Shown one piece after another: positions 1 through 8,169 of a stretch of DNA of 64,000 bases (its first letter is position 1; every line of letters begins with the position of its first letter). The notes beneath the pieces are model-generated. The model saw only the letters and a list, made by a program, of their open reading frames with translations. It made no database searches and was not told the DNA's origin. A program made the position numbers and the translations under genes. Source of the DNA: CAYMMX01 sp964391675 (GTDB taxonomy: Bacteria > Cyanobacteriota > Vampirovibrionia > Gastranaerophilales > Gastranaerophilaceae); the NCBI GenBank assembly GCA_964391675.1, contig CAYMMX010000001.1, positions 124,001-188,000 of the forward strand. Direction: 5' to 3'.

Positions 1-1
1 A

Positions 2-1420
2 ATTATTGCAAAAAACCTTTTAAAAATCGGTAAATTGCCTAATGAATTTGTTGGTATATTTGATATTTATAAAAAACAAAAACCAAGTGAACTTTCCTCA
101 AAGGTTTTAAATCTGCTTATAAAAGAAAAAGATGCTCTTGGTAACGATAAATTTGGAGCCTTATGTATTGCAGATATCATGAAATGTATAAAAAACGAAG
201 ATGATTATCATAAACTTTTATCATTGTTATCAGATAAAAAAATAGAAACATTTGACATAATTAAATACTTTAAAACAGGTGAAAAACCTGAAATTTGTGA
301 TTTTAATAAAAGACCTTATGGTCATGATTTTCTATTAAACAGAGGGTTAAATTTTTTTAATATTGATCCCTCTGAAGAAAATTTAGTTAATAATTTGTTT
401 GACTCTATGAATAAGCACCCTAAAATAGCTCAAAGAATTATAAATATTTTAAAACAAGGTAGATCTGAGAGGGTTAACTTAAATTTTAAAAGCTTTAATT
501 CTAACAGTATAATTTCTGACAATGTTCTTTCAGATATAGAAAATTTTGTTATAAATAAAAAACCTTATGTCAAAGAGTTTTATATGGGAACCCCCATCCA
601 AAAACTTCTTCAGGAAACCTCTAATGGGGAAGCTGTTCAAGTTGGTAAGAAGTTGTACGTTAACGATAACGGTGTGCTTATCAATTTGAATATTACTAAA
701 GAAAAATATATCGAACTTTTTCCACCTATAAAAAGATTTAACTTCTGTCAGGGCAATTTGGGTGATTGTTGGCTCATTTCAGCTTTAGATGTTATGATGA
801 ACAGCCCTTCGGGTAGAGTTAATATATACCGTTTATTTAGACAGGAAGGAAATGATATTTATATAAAATTTCCAAATGGTGAGCACGAAATAAAATTTAA
901 AGATTCAAAAACCCTAGAAACAAATAAAAACATGGATGGCCCATTAGGATTACAGATGATTGAACAAGCTTTTTCTTTTCAAAAAAATAAAGATTATACA
1001 AATAATACTTTCGAAGACATTTTATCAACTGACAATGTTAATCAACAACTAAATAAGCTAAATACCGGTTACACCGAAGAAGCATATAAAGGATTATTGA
1101 GCAATATAGACATTTATAACTCTTGCGATCTAAATTTATCTATTAAAAAATTAATGATGGCATTGATTAAAGACAATGCAAACAGTGATAATTTTATAAA
1201 TTTCGGTACAAGTGAACCTTATGCTCATAGTCAAGCATTTCTTGAAAAAACTTATGGATTGGTTGAAAAACATGCATATTCAATTAAAGGATTTGACCAA
1301 GAACATGGACTTTTATACATAACAAATCCTCATAATTGTGGATTGATTACAGAAATTCCAATATATGAACTATTTAAACATGTTCATCTTTTTAGTTTTA
1401 AAAAAATCAAATATGATTAA
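2..1420 (+). CDS. Calpain-like cysteine protease, 5' end cut by window
   Basis: This is a probable papain-fold (calpain, peptidase C2) thiol protease. The motif CQGNLGDCWLISAL near residue 240, counted from a TTG at 35, matches the calpain oxyanion Gln and nucleophile Cys block. The pieces KHAYSIKGF (about residue 412) and ITNPHNCG (about 430) supply the His and Asn of the triad. The reading frame stays open back to base 2, so the true start lies outside the window and the TTG at 35 is unlikely to be it. The first ~200 visible residues match nothing I recognise. The stop lies 4 bases from the convergent nrdJ stop. Bacterial calpains are sporadic and are often secreted or multidomain; whether this one has an N-terminal signal or tag cannot be seen. 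The family call is fairly sure, the substrate is unknown. Confidence 0.75.
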   Translation: MIAKNLLKIGKLPNEFVGIFDIYKKQKPSELSSKVLNLLIKEKDALGNDKFGALCIADIMKCIKNEDDYHKLLSLLSDKKIETFDIIKYFKTGEKPEICDFNKRPYGHDFLLNRGLNFFNIDPSEENLVNNLFDSMNKHPKIAQRIINILKQGRSERVNLNFKSFNSNSIISDNVLSDIENFVINKKPYVKEFYMGTPIQKLLQETSNGEAVQVGKKLYVNDNGVLINLNITKEKYIELFPPIKRFNFCQGNLGDCWLISALDVMMNSPSGRVNIYRLFRQEGNDIYIKFPNGEHEIKFKDSKTLETNKNMDGPLGLQMIEQAFSFQKNKDYTNNTFEDILSTDNVNQQLNKLNTGYTEEAYKGLLSNIDIYNSCDLNLSIKKLMMALIKDNANSDNFINFGTSEPYAHSQAFLEKTYGLVEKHAYSIKGFDQEHGLLYITNPHNCGLITEIPIYELFKHVHLFSFKKIKYD

Positions 1421-1423
1421 TAT

Positions 1424-3409
1424 TCACGAACACCCTGAATATCCGCAACCGGGACAAATGAAACAACCTTCAGCCATTTCAATACTTGTTCCGCAATCAG
1501 GACATACAAATTTTTTGATTTCTCCTGTAGGTTCATAATCTTCTTGAGCCGGTTTAAGTTCAATTTCCGGACCTTTCTTAGCTTCAAGGTTCATTGGCTG
1601 GAATGTACGGCTGTTGTTTCTGTATACCGTAATTCCTTTTAAATTATTTTCGAAAGCTAAAATATAAGCTTTTTCTATATCTTCTCTTGTTGCATGTTCT
1701 TCAAAGTTAACTGTTTTAGAAACAGCATTATCTGTGTGAAGCTGGAAAGCAGCTTGCATACGAACGTGCCATTCAGGAGTTACGTCATGCGCAGTTGCAA
1801 ATATTTGTTTAACTTCGTAAGAAATACCGTCCACATGGGCTATCGAACCGTCTTGAGCAATTTGCTTCATCATTTTTTCTGAATAAAATCCTTTTTCTTT
1901 TGCATATTTTTCAAAAATCGGATTTATTTCAAGCATTTCAGTACCATCCATAATGTTCCTAAAGAAAACTAATCCGAATAAAGGTTCAACACCACCTGAA
2001 GCAGATGCAATCATTGAAATAGTTCCTGTAGGCGCAATGCACGTTGTGGTGGCATTTCTTATTCCAAATTCTTTAATTTGTATGTCAAGATTTGCCCAAT
2101 CTTCATCAGAAATTATACCTGCAGATTTACCTTTGTATTTATTAGTTAAGAAATTTTGACCATCATACACACTGCCCTTGAAATTTTCAAAAGCCCCGCG
2201 AGATTTTGCAAGCTCAATAGATTCAACTTTTGAATGATAGTCAATAAACTCCATAACCTGATATGCCAAATCAGTTCCTTCTTTTGAATTATAAGAAAGC
2301 CCTAATTCCATAAGCATATCAGCCCAACCCATAACACCAAGTCCTATTTTTCTGTTATTTTGAACCATTTCAGCAATTTTAGGCAACGGGTAATTATTTA
2401 CGGTAATAACATTATCCAAAAAGTGTATAGAAAGTTTTGTTACTTCTTTTAATTTATCCCAATCAACAACTTTTTTACCATTATCTTCTTTTAACATTAG
2501 ACCTAAATTAATGGAGCCTAGATTACAAGCTTCATATGCAAGAAGAGGAACTTCTCCGCAAGGGTTTGTAGATTCAATTTCCCCAATAAGCGGCGTAGGA
2601 TTATCCTCGTTCATTTTATCAATAAAGACAATTCCGGGTTCACCATTTCTCCAAGCACCATCTACAATTAAATCAAAAACTTGTTTTGCATTTAACCTTC
2701 CAACAGATTTTTTCGTTTTTGGATGGTATAAATCATAATCTTCACCTTTTTTAAGTGCTTCCATAAACTTATCTGTAATAGCAACAGAAATATTAAAGTT
2801 ATTTAATTTATTATTATCACTCTTACAATGGATAAAATCAATAATATCAGGATGGTCTACTCTTAATATTCCCATATTAGCACCACGTCTTGTTCCACCC
2901 TGTTTAACCGCTTCAGTCGCAGCGTTAAAAACTTCCATAAAAGAAACCGGACCGGAAGAAACACCCATTGTAGATCTTACAACATCGTTTTTAGGTCTTA
3001 AGCGAGAGAAAGAAAAACCTGTTCCTCCACCGCTTTTATGTATTAGCGCTTGATTTTTAACTGATTCAAAAATTCCTTCTAAAGAATCTTCAACGGGAAG
3101 CACAAAACAAGCTGAAAGTTGACCTAGTTCACGACCCGCGTTCATTAGAGTTGGAGAATTTGGCATAAAATATCTTTCGGTAATAAATTCATAGAATTTT
3201 TTTGTAAGTTCATCTACATCATTTTGTGATTTTTTGTATTGTAAATCCGCTTGAGCAATACTTGAAGCTACCCTTAAAAACATGTCAGCCGGAGTTTCAA
3301 CGCAATTACCTTCTTTATCTCTTTTTAGATATCTTTTTTCTAAAACTTTAACCGCATTTTCAGACAATTCTAATTCTTTTTTCACTTTTTCCCCTAACTC
3401 TAGACTCAC
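1424..3409 (-). CDS. nrdJ: Adenosylcobalamin-dependent (class II) ribonucleoside-diphosphate reductase
   Basis: This enzyme reduces ribonucleotides to deoxyribonucleotides using an adenosylcobalamin-derived thiyl radical. Visible hallmarks are LSACFVLPVEDSLEGIF, the TRRGANMGILRVDHPDI block, NPCGEVPLL with an active-site Cys, and TTTCIAPTGTISMIASASG. The C-terminus is a Cys-rich zinc-ribbon-like tail (CPDCG...CFICPGCGYSGCS) typical of NrdJ, which carries the redox thiols. The length (~660 residues) fits a class II enzyme, and no small subunit gene is nearby. The frame could begin at a GTG at 3421, but a strong GGAGGT lies inside those first codons and sits 4-5 bases before the GTG at 3409, so I chose 3409. 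It converges on the calpain-like gene. It implies that the cell must obtain or make B12. Identification is firm. Confidence 0.95.
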   Translation of the reverse strand: MSLELGEKVKKELELSENAVKVLEKRYLKRDKEGNCVETPADMFLRVASSIAQADLQYKKSQNDVDELTKKFYEFITERYFMPNSPTLMNAGRELGQLSACFVLPVEDSLEGIFESVKNQALIHKSGGGTGFSFSRLRPKNDVVRSTMGVSSGPVSFMEVFNAATEAVKQGGTRRGANMGILRVDHPDIIDFIHCKSDNNKLNNFNISVAITDKFMEALKKGEDYDLYHPKTKKSVGRLNAKQVFDLIVDGAWRNGEPGIVFIDKMNEDNPTPLIGEIESTNPCGEVPLLAYEACNLGSINLGLMLKEDNGKKVVDWDKLKEVTKLSIHFLDNVITVNNYPLPKIAEMVQNNRKIGLGVMGWADMLMELGLSYNSKEGTDLAYQVMEFIDYHSKVESIELAKSRGAFENFKGSVYDGQNFLTNKYKGKSAGIISDEDWANLDIQIKEFGIRNATTTCIAPTGTISMIASASGGVEPLFGLVFFRNIMDGTEMLEINPIFEKYAKEKGFYSEKMMKQIAQDGSIAHVDGISYEVKQIFATAHDVTPEWHVRMQAAFQLHTDNAVSKTVNFEEHATREDIEKAYILAFENNLKGITVYRNNSRTFQPMNLEAKKGPEIELKPAQEDYEPTGEIKKFVCPDCGTSIEMAEGCFICPGCGYSGCS

Positions 3410-3421
3410 ACTTACCTCCAC

Positions 3422-3763
3422 ATATCTAAATATTTATAAAATCCCAATTTATATATTATACAATAAATTTAATAGTCATGGAAAATTTTTAAGAAAAATT
3501 TACTTTATAAAACTTACATAAATACAACTAAGTTTTTGATTTATTTTTTTTAAAAAAGAATCTGGATGATGTAATTATGACAGCAAAAGTCTCAGTAAAA
3601 TACAGAGAATTGACAGGAAGTTTGACATTTTTGACCACTTTTACGAACTCCTATCGAGCATTATCCTTGTTTTGAGAAGTTTTAGCCGAGGAATTTGTGC
3701 AGGAGTATGCCCTTGTGGTATTTGGACAATCTTTAGTAATATTTAGAATCAGCTCTCTTTTTA
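3422..3763. other. Intergenic region between nrdJ and asmA-like gene
   Basis: This divergent gap holds no convincing gene. Three TTGAC[A/C] copies stand in direct order at 3610-3615, 3622-3627 and 3631-3636, and could be a factor-binding array or chance in AT-rich DNA. A 32-codon frame (3577-3675) has no ribosome site and I do not call it. The stretch 3600-3730 is less AT-rich than its surroundings, so an unrecognised small RNA is possible. Confidence 0.3.
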
Positions 3764-3772
3764 TGCTAAAAT
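3764..3772 (+). promoter_or_regulatory. Extended -10 promoter for the asmA-like gene
   Basis: TGCTAAAAT reads as an extended -10 element (TGn followed by TAAAAT) 22 bases before the start codon. No good -35 is visible at the expected place. The transcript would start near 3779 and carry the G-rich ribosome site (seven G residues) just before the ATG at 3794. Confidence 0.4.
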
Positions 3773-3793
3773 TTTAGAAAAAAAGGGGGGGTT

Positions 3794-6700
3794 ATGGATA
3801 AAAAGAATTTCAAAAAATTTGGGATAATTTTTGCTTCGATAATCGCAGCTATTTATGTTGTATTTTTAATTTTGCCGTTTATAATTTCGCCGGTTTTGGA
3901 TGCTCATTCTCTTGAAATTTCTCAAGCCGTTGAAAAAGCTTCAGGTTTTAAGATTAAGTTTGAAAAAATGCAGTTGGTAACTACGCCTAAATTAACCATC
4001 GGGGTTAAAATAAAAAAAACAGAGGCATTTTTGCCAAATGATGAAAAGTTCTTGCAAGCCGATAATGTTCAAGCAAAATTGTCAATTTTACCAATGCTTT
4101 TAAGAAAAATTGAACTTGATGTTCTCAGCGCAGATAATATTAATCTTGATTTAAAAGTTCAAAAGGGGGGTAAATTCCTTCTTGAAAATTATATTCCAAC
4201 TCAGCCCCAACCTCAGACAACTAAAGCGTCTACCAAACATTTTTTTAAACTATCAAACCATTTGCCTAATATAAATATTGATAAATATAAAATAAGCTTT
4301 ATAGATATGCAAACTGATAAAAAATATTCAATCGAAGGCGATAAAACAAAAATATCTGATTTTATTTTGAATAAAAAAATCAAAGTTTCAGGTATAGGGA
4401 AAATGATTTTAGATGGCAAACAGCAGTTTAATTATGATGTAAAAATGTTTAACAAAATTATGCCTGATGTTCAGTTGAATGATTTGGTGTTTAATCCTCA
4501 GCCAGCAGAAATCAAACCACAAGAGATAAAAATAAATGTTATCGATATTTTCAAAGCACTTTATAATAACAGCTTAAATGCAACATTAAAGTCTGATATT
4601 CAATCTTACGGAAGCTTTGATGATGTGCGAATTGACGGGCTTATCAGCGTTAAAGATTTAAGCATTGCCGTTAATAGCCAAAAACTTCCTGATAGCTTTG
4701 TTTTGTTGAATCTAAAAGGGAATAAGATAGATTTGGATTCTGATTTTTATACAGCGCAAAATGAAATTACTCATGTTAAAGGAAAATTTAAGACAGGCAA
4801 AAAACCAAATGTTGATATGAGTTTTAAATCGAATACAAGCTTAAAAAGTCTAACTGAGATAACAAAAAGTGTTGCAAAATCTTTTGGGATAAAAGACTTG
4901 CAAACACTAAGCGCAAATGGTGTTATAGATGCTGATTTCAATATCAAATCCAACTTAAAAAAAATTGAATCATCAGGCTACTTTAAAATCCCTTATGGCA
5001 ATTTAACTTATGGTACTGATAATATATCGATAAACAATATCAAATCTAATATAATATTTGACAATAATACAATTAATATTAAAGATACAGGATTTTTAGT
5101 CCTTGGACAACCGCTTAAAATCTATGGAACAATAAAACAAGATGCGACTGCTAACATAAATCTTTTAGCAAACAGATTGCCGATAAAAAGCATTTTACTT
5201 TCATTAGGACAAATTAGTGCGCTTAGAGAGAATAAATTCAACAGCGGGACACTATTAGCAAACGCAAATTTAAGCGGGAAGCTCGTAGATCCATCAGGAC
5301 TTTTAAATATTTCTGTTGATAATCTTAATGTGAAAAATGTGCCCTCAGCATCTACCATAATTCTTAAAAGCTCTGTTACTAAAATTAAATTCGATAAAAA
5401 ATCAATGTCGGGAAATCTGATTGAAACCGGTATAAAAATTTTAAATCCTGCGTGTGTTGTTTCAATTCCAAAAATTACTGAAACAATTACACCTACTGAG
5501 ATTAGCATCAATCCTACCAATGTTTTGATTGATAAAATAAATTTGGTCGTTTCAGGAAGAATCAAAAACTATCTGACGAATAAAATAATTTTAGATATTA
5601 AAACGGGCGGGAATATTGTTTCAAGTCTAAATGGAACCATTAATCCTGTTTCGCAAAAAATAAATTTGAATTATTCCATTCCTGTTCCTTGCACTTTCCC
5701 TATTCCGGGCTTTGCTAATTCAAAAATGCAGGCTAAAGGAAATTTATCTATTTCGGGTGCAATGGCTAATCCGAATTTAAAAGGAACATTTGTTGTACCA
5801 TACATTTTATTGCCTGATATGCTCGTGTCCTTGAGTGACATGATTGTTAATTTAAACGGTCCGTTCTTAAAAGGAAACGGAACAGTTAAGAAAATAACTT
5901 CAGGGTTAATGATTGCGCAAAACTTGAGTGCAAATTTTATTCTAAAAGGCAACATGTTTTATTTAAATAATATTATAGGTGATGCTTATTCAGGAAAAAT
6001 TGAAGGAAATGTTGCATATAACGTAGTAAACGGTAAAACTACAGTCGATTTTAAAGGTTCAGGCATGAATGCCAATAAGACAATTGCTGCTGCGGCGGGG
6101 ATAAAAAATGCATTGAGCGGCACACTTGGTTTTAATACAAAAATCACGTTTCAGGGTATTGAATATAATGATATTCTTAAAGCATTAAAAGGAAATTTTT
6201 CTTTCAGCGTGGAAGATGGTGCATTAGGAAAAGTTGGGAGACTCGAAAATTTCTTAAACGCCCAAAACATCCTTGCAAACTCTGTTATGAGATTTGCACT
6301 TGATTCAATTACTTCTTTATCAAGCGTCAAAAATACAGCTTTATTTAAATACATAAAAGGTGATATGACATTCTCAAATGGTTGGGCAAATATTTCAGCA
6401 ATAAAAACAAGCGGTCCTACTATGTCTTATTATGTGAAAGGTAAATATAATCTAATAAATGGAACTACAAATGTAATTATTTTAGGAAGATTAAGCTCTG
6501 ATGTAGTGGCTTTACTTGGCCCTATTGGGGATTTATCAGTGGATAAATTAACTTCTTACATACCTAAATTCGGAACCCTCACCGCTGTTATAATAAAATC
6601 AATGACGACAAGCCCTGCAGAAGAAAATATCGCACAAATACCACCATTATCAAGTGGAGATAAATACAATAAAGACTTCAAGGTGGTATTTAACGGTGGC

Positions 6701-6955
6701 GTAGATAGTAAATCATCAGTTAAATCTTTTAAATGGCTTTCAGATGTTGATACTTCTGTGTTTGATATGAAGTTCAATGTAAAAGACGTAAAAAAACAAT
6801 TTACAGAAGCTAAAAAATCAGCTATTGAAGGGGTTAAAAAACAATACTCCGATGTCAAAAACTCAGCTGTTAATGAAGCTAAAGGGACTGTTAATGAAAC
6901 AAAAAAACAAATACAAGATGCAGCAGGACAGTGGAAAGACTTGCTTAAATTTTAA
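3794..6955 (+). CDS. AsmA-like inner-membrane-anchored envelope protein
   Basis: This 1053-residue protein has one N-terminal transmembrane helix (about residues 9-31, FGIIFASIIAAIYVVFLILP). A long, repetitive beta-strand-rich periplasmic region follows, with recurring 'LKGNGTVKK', 'GKIEGNVAYN' and 'YVKGKYNLINGTTNV' pieces like those of AsmA/TamB-type proteins. That family is thought to bridge the periplasm and move phospholipid or help outer-membrane assembly. The last ~60 residues are a Lys/Ala-rich amphipathic helix with loose 11-residue periodicity (VKKQFTEAKKSAIEGVKKQY). The ribosome site is an unusual G run just before the ATG. It is followed 62 bases later by a small secreted protein gene and may be cotranscribed with it. 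The family call is likely; the exact role is unproven. Confidence 0.75.
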   Translation: MDKKNFKKFGIIFASIIAAIYVVFLILPFIISPVLDAHSLEISQAVEKASGFKIKFEKMQLVTTPKLTIGVKIKKTEAFLPNDEKFLQADNVQAKLSILPMLLRKIELDVLSADNINLDLKVQKGGKFLLENYIPTQPQPQTTKASTKHFFKLSNHLPNINIDKYKISFIDMQTDKKYSIEGDKTKISDFILNKKIKVSGIGKMILDGKQQFNYDVKMFNKIMPDVQLNDLVFNPQPAEIKPQEIKINVIDIFKALYNNSLNATLKSDIQSYGSFDDVRIDGLISVKDLSIAVNSQKLPDSFVLLNLKGNKIDLDSDFYTAQNEITHVKGKFKTGKKPNVDMSFKSNTSLKSLTEITKSVAKSFGIKDLQTLSANGVIDADFNIKSNLKKIESSGYFKIPYGNLTYGTDNISINNIKSNIIFDNNTINIKDTGFLVLGQPLKIYGTIKQDATANINLLANRLPIKSILLSLGQISALRENKFNSGTLLANANLSGKLVDPSGLLNISVDNLNVKNVPSASTIILKSSVTKIKFDKKSMSGNLIETGIKILNPACVVSIPKITETITPTEISINPTNVLIDKINLVVSGRIKNYLTNKIILDIKTGGNIVSSLNGTINPVSQKINLNYSIPVPCTFPIPGFANSKMQAKGNLSISGAMANPNLKGTFVVPYILLPDMLVSLSDMIVNLNGPFLKGNGTVKKITSGLMIAQNLSANFILKGNMFYLNNIIGDAYSGKIEGNVAYNVVNGKTTVDFKGSGMNANKTIAAAAGIKNALSGTLGFNTKITFQGIEYNDILKALKGNFSFSVEDGALGKVGRLENFLNAQNILANSVMRFALDSITSLSSVKNTALFKYIKGDMTFSNGWANISAIKTSGPTMSYYVKGKYNLINGTTNVIILGRLSSDVVALLGPIGDLSVDKLTSYIPKFGTLTAVIIKSMTTSPAEENIAQIPPLSSGDKYNKDFKVVFNGGVDSKSSVKSFKWLSDVDTSVFDMKFNVKDVKKQFTEAKKSAIEGVKKQYSDVKNSAVNEAKGTVNETKKQIQDAAGQWKDLLKF

Positions 6956-7017
6956 TTTGATTTTTGCTTAATTTTAATTTAAAATCCTTATTGTAATAAT
7001 TTTTGGAGGGCACCATT

Positions 7018-7377
7018 ATGAAAAAGATTTTATTAGTAACATGCGTTTTAAGTTTAATTATTAGTACAAAAACAATTGCCGCTGACACGTACACAGGTGG
7101 TTTAGTTGAATCATTAAACCAAAAATTTGATAAAGTTGCAGCACCTGCAGTTAATAAAGAAAAACAAGTACAAGCAAAACAAAAAGAAATATTAAAAAAA
7201 CAAAAAGCCGCACAAGAGTTAAAACAGAAACAACTTGAAGACCAAAAAAAACAACTCGAAGCTAAGAAGAAAGCTCAAGAAGAATTGGTTAATAAGAAAA
7301 AACAATTAATCAAAAACCAAAAAAACTTATTAAAACAACAAAAAAATGAGTTAAAAGACCTTTTTAAATTCAATTAA
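7018..7377 (+). CDS. Small secreted Lys/Gln-rich coiled-coil protein
   Basis: This protein of about 119 residues has a clear signal peptide (MKKILLVTCVLSLIISTKTIA, cleavage near Ala-Ala-Asp). After ~30 residues it becomes one long Lys/Gln/Glu-rich helix (residues 45-115) with heptad-like spacing, so it should be an extended coiled coil in the periplasm. The frame opens earlier at a TTG (7003), but GGAGGG lies within those codons 8 bases before the ATG at 7018, which fixes the start. It directly follows the AsmA-like gene, whose C-terminus is also a Lys-rich helix, so the two could act together in the envelope. No family is recognised. Confidence 0.75.
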   Translation: MKKILLVTCVLSLIISTKTIAADTYTGGLVESLNQKFDKVAAPAVNKEKQVQAKQKEILKKQKAAQELKQKQLEDQKKQLEAKKKAQEELVNKKKQLIKNQKNLLKQQKNELKDLFKFN

Positions 7378-7449
7378 AAAAATATAAGAGCGGCTAATTC
7401 AAAATGAATCAGCCACCCTGTCCAGACCCAGTATAATTATACCAGTTAA

Positions 7450-7481
7450 AAATGCAGTGCCAATACGGCACTGCATTTTTT
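7450..7481 (+). terminator. Rho-independent terminator after the coiled-coil gene
   Basis: AATGCAGTGCC and GGCACTGCATT form a perfect stem of about 11-12 pairs around a 5-base loop, followed by T6. A second hairpin without a T tract (7392-7414) lies between it and the gene. It probably ends the asmA-like/coiled-coil transcript. Confidence 0.8.
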
Positions 7482-7629
7482 GCGTTGTTTTAGGCAGGGT
7501 GTTTCAAAAAAATCAAACAGAGAATTTTAGAAATTTAAGCTATAAAAATCACCTTAATTTCTCTCAAATGTTCTCTCTAGTAAAACTTAACTCCGCAAAT
7601 CTCTCACACAGCGGACTTCTTTAAACAAT

Positions 7630-7660
7630 AAAAATCACTATCGAAATGATAGTGGTTTTT
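7630..7660 (-). terminator. Terminator of the tRNA unit
   Basis: A 13-pair stem (one G-T pair) around GAAAT with A and T runs on both sides begins 2 bases beyond the encoded CCA of tRNA-Val. On the minus strand it ends in a T run, as expected for the end of the tRNA-Cys/tRNA-Val transcript. It could also work on the plus strand. Confidence 0.7.
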
Positions 7661-7661
7661 A

Positions 7662-7736
7662 TGGTGGGCGATACTGGATTTGAACCAGTGACCCCTTGCG
7701 TGTCGAGCAAGTGCGCTACCACTGCGCCAATCGCCC
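7662..7736 (-). tRNA. tRNA-Val (GAC), with C at position 33
   Basis: Read on the minus strand, a 7-bp acceptor (GGGCGAT/ATCGCCC), D arm (GCGC-AGTGGTA-GCGC), 5-bp anticodon stem (CTTGC/GCAAG) and T arm (ACTGG-TTCAAAT-CCAGT) all pair fully. The discriminator is A and CCA is encoded. The seven-base anticodon loop is TCGACAC, giving anticodon GAC for valine. Position 33 is C rather than the near-universal U. The stem cannot be shifted to restore U33. The total of 75 nt fits exactly. The gene follows tRNA-Cys in the same direction. Confidence 0.85.
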
Positions 7737-7855
7737 ATTATTTTGGTTGAATATATTAGCTATTTCCTTAAATATTGGACTATCTGGAATTTTTGCAAAA
7801 AGATTATTTTCGTCACTGAGACATTATTAGCCCAAAAATCCATCATTAATTTAAA

Positions 7856-7926
7856 AGGAGGCACCCAGATTCGAACTGGGGATAAAAGCTTTGCAGGCTT
7901 CTGCCTTACCACTTGGCCATGCCTCC
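7856..7926 (-). tRNA. tRNA-Cys (GCA)
   Basis: Read on the minus strand, the acceptor (GGAGGCA/TGCCTCC), D arm, anticodon stem (GAAGC/GCTTT, one G-T) and T arm (CCCAG-TTCGAAT-CTGGG) fold well. The anticodon loop CTGCAAA gives anticodon GCA, cysteine. The discriminator base is U73, the identity base of tRNA-Cys, and CCA is not encoded. This is the first gene of a two-tRNA transcript. Confidence 0.92.
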
Positions 7927-7936
7927 GCATTTCTTT

Positions 7937-7965
7937 ATCGTATTCAAGACATATCTTATTGTCAA
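7937..7965 (-). promoter_or_regulatory. Promoter of the tRNA-Cys/tRNA-Val unit
   Basis: On the minus strand TTGACA (7960-7965) and TACGAT (7937-7942) are separated by exactly 17 bases. The start of transcription would fall a few bases before the 5' end of tRNA-Cys at 7926. Confidence 0.7.
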
Positions 7966-8169
7966 GTGAGACTACTGTATATCTGTAAAAAAGCCATTTT
8001 ACCTAGCTCACTTTTTAGTTTGCTGTTTGAAGTATGGAAAATAGTTTATTCATTATTATTACAAATATTTATTTTTGTAAAATTATTGACATTTAAAAGC
8101 TTAAAAATGCAAAAAAAAATTTTTCCGGATTTTATATATAACGATTACTAAATTAATTGTTAGTGTGAA

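Noticed and set aside
3577..3675. 32-codon plus-strand frame in the nrdJ/asmA gap
   Set aside because: It has no ribosome site, no recognisable protein character and lies in a non-coding stretch.
5122..5565. 147-codon minus-strand frame inside the AsmA-like gene
   Set aside because: It is antisense to a continuous gene with clear domain character and has no ribosome site.
7743..7988. Plus-strand frame across the tRNA-Cys region
   Set aside because: It runs through the complement of a well-folded tRNA gene and its promoter.
8086..8145. TTGACA before the 8170 gene as a promoter
   Set aside because: No -10 sequence occurs at 16-18 bases; the nearest TATATA is about 40 bases away.
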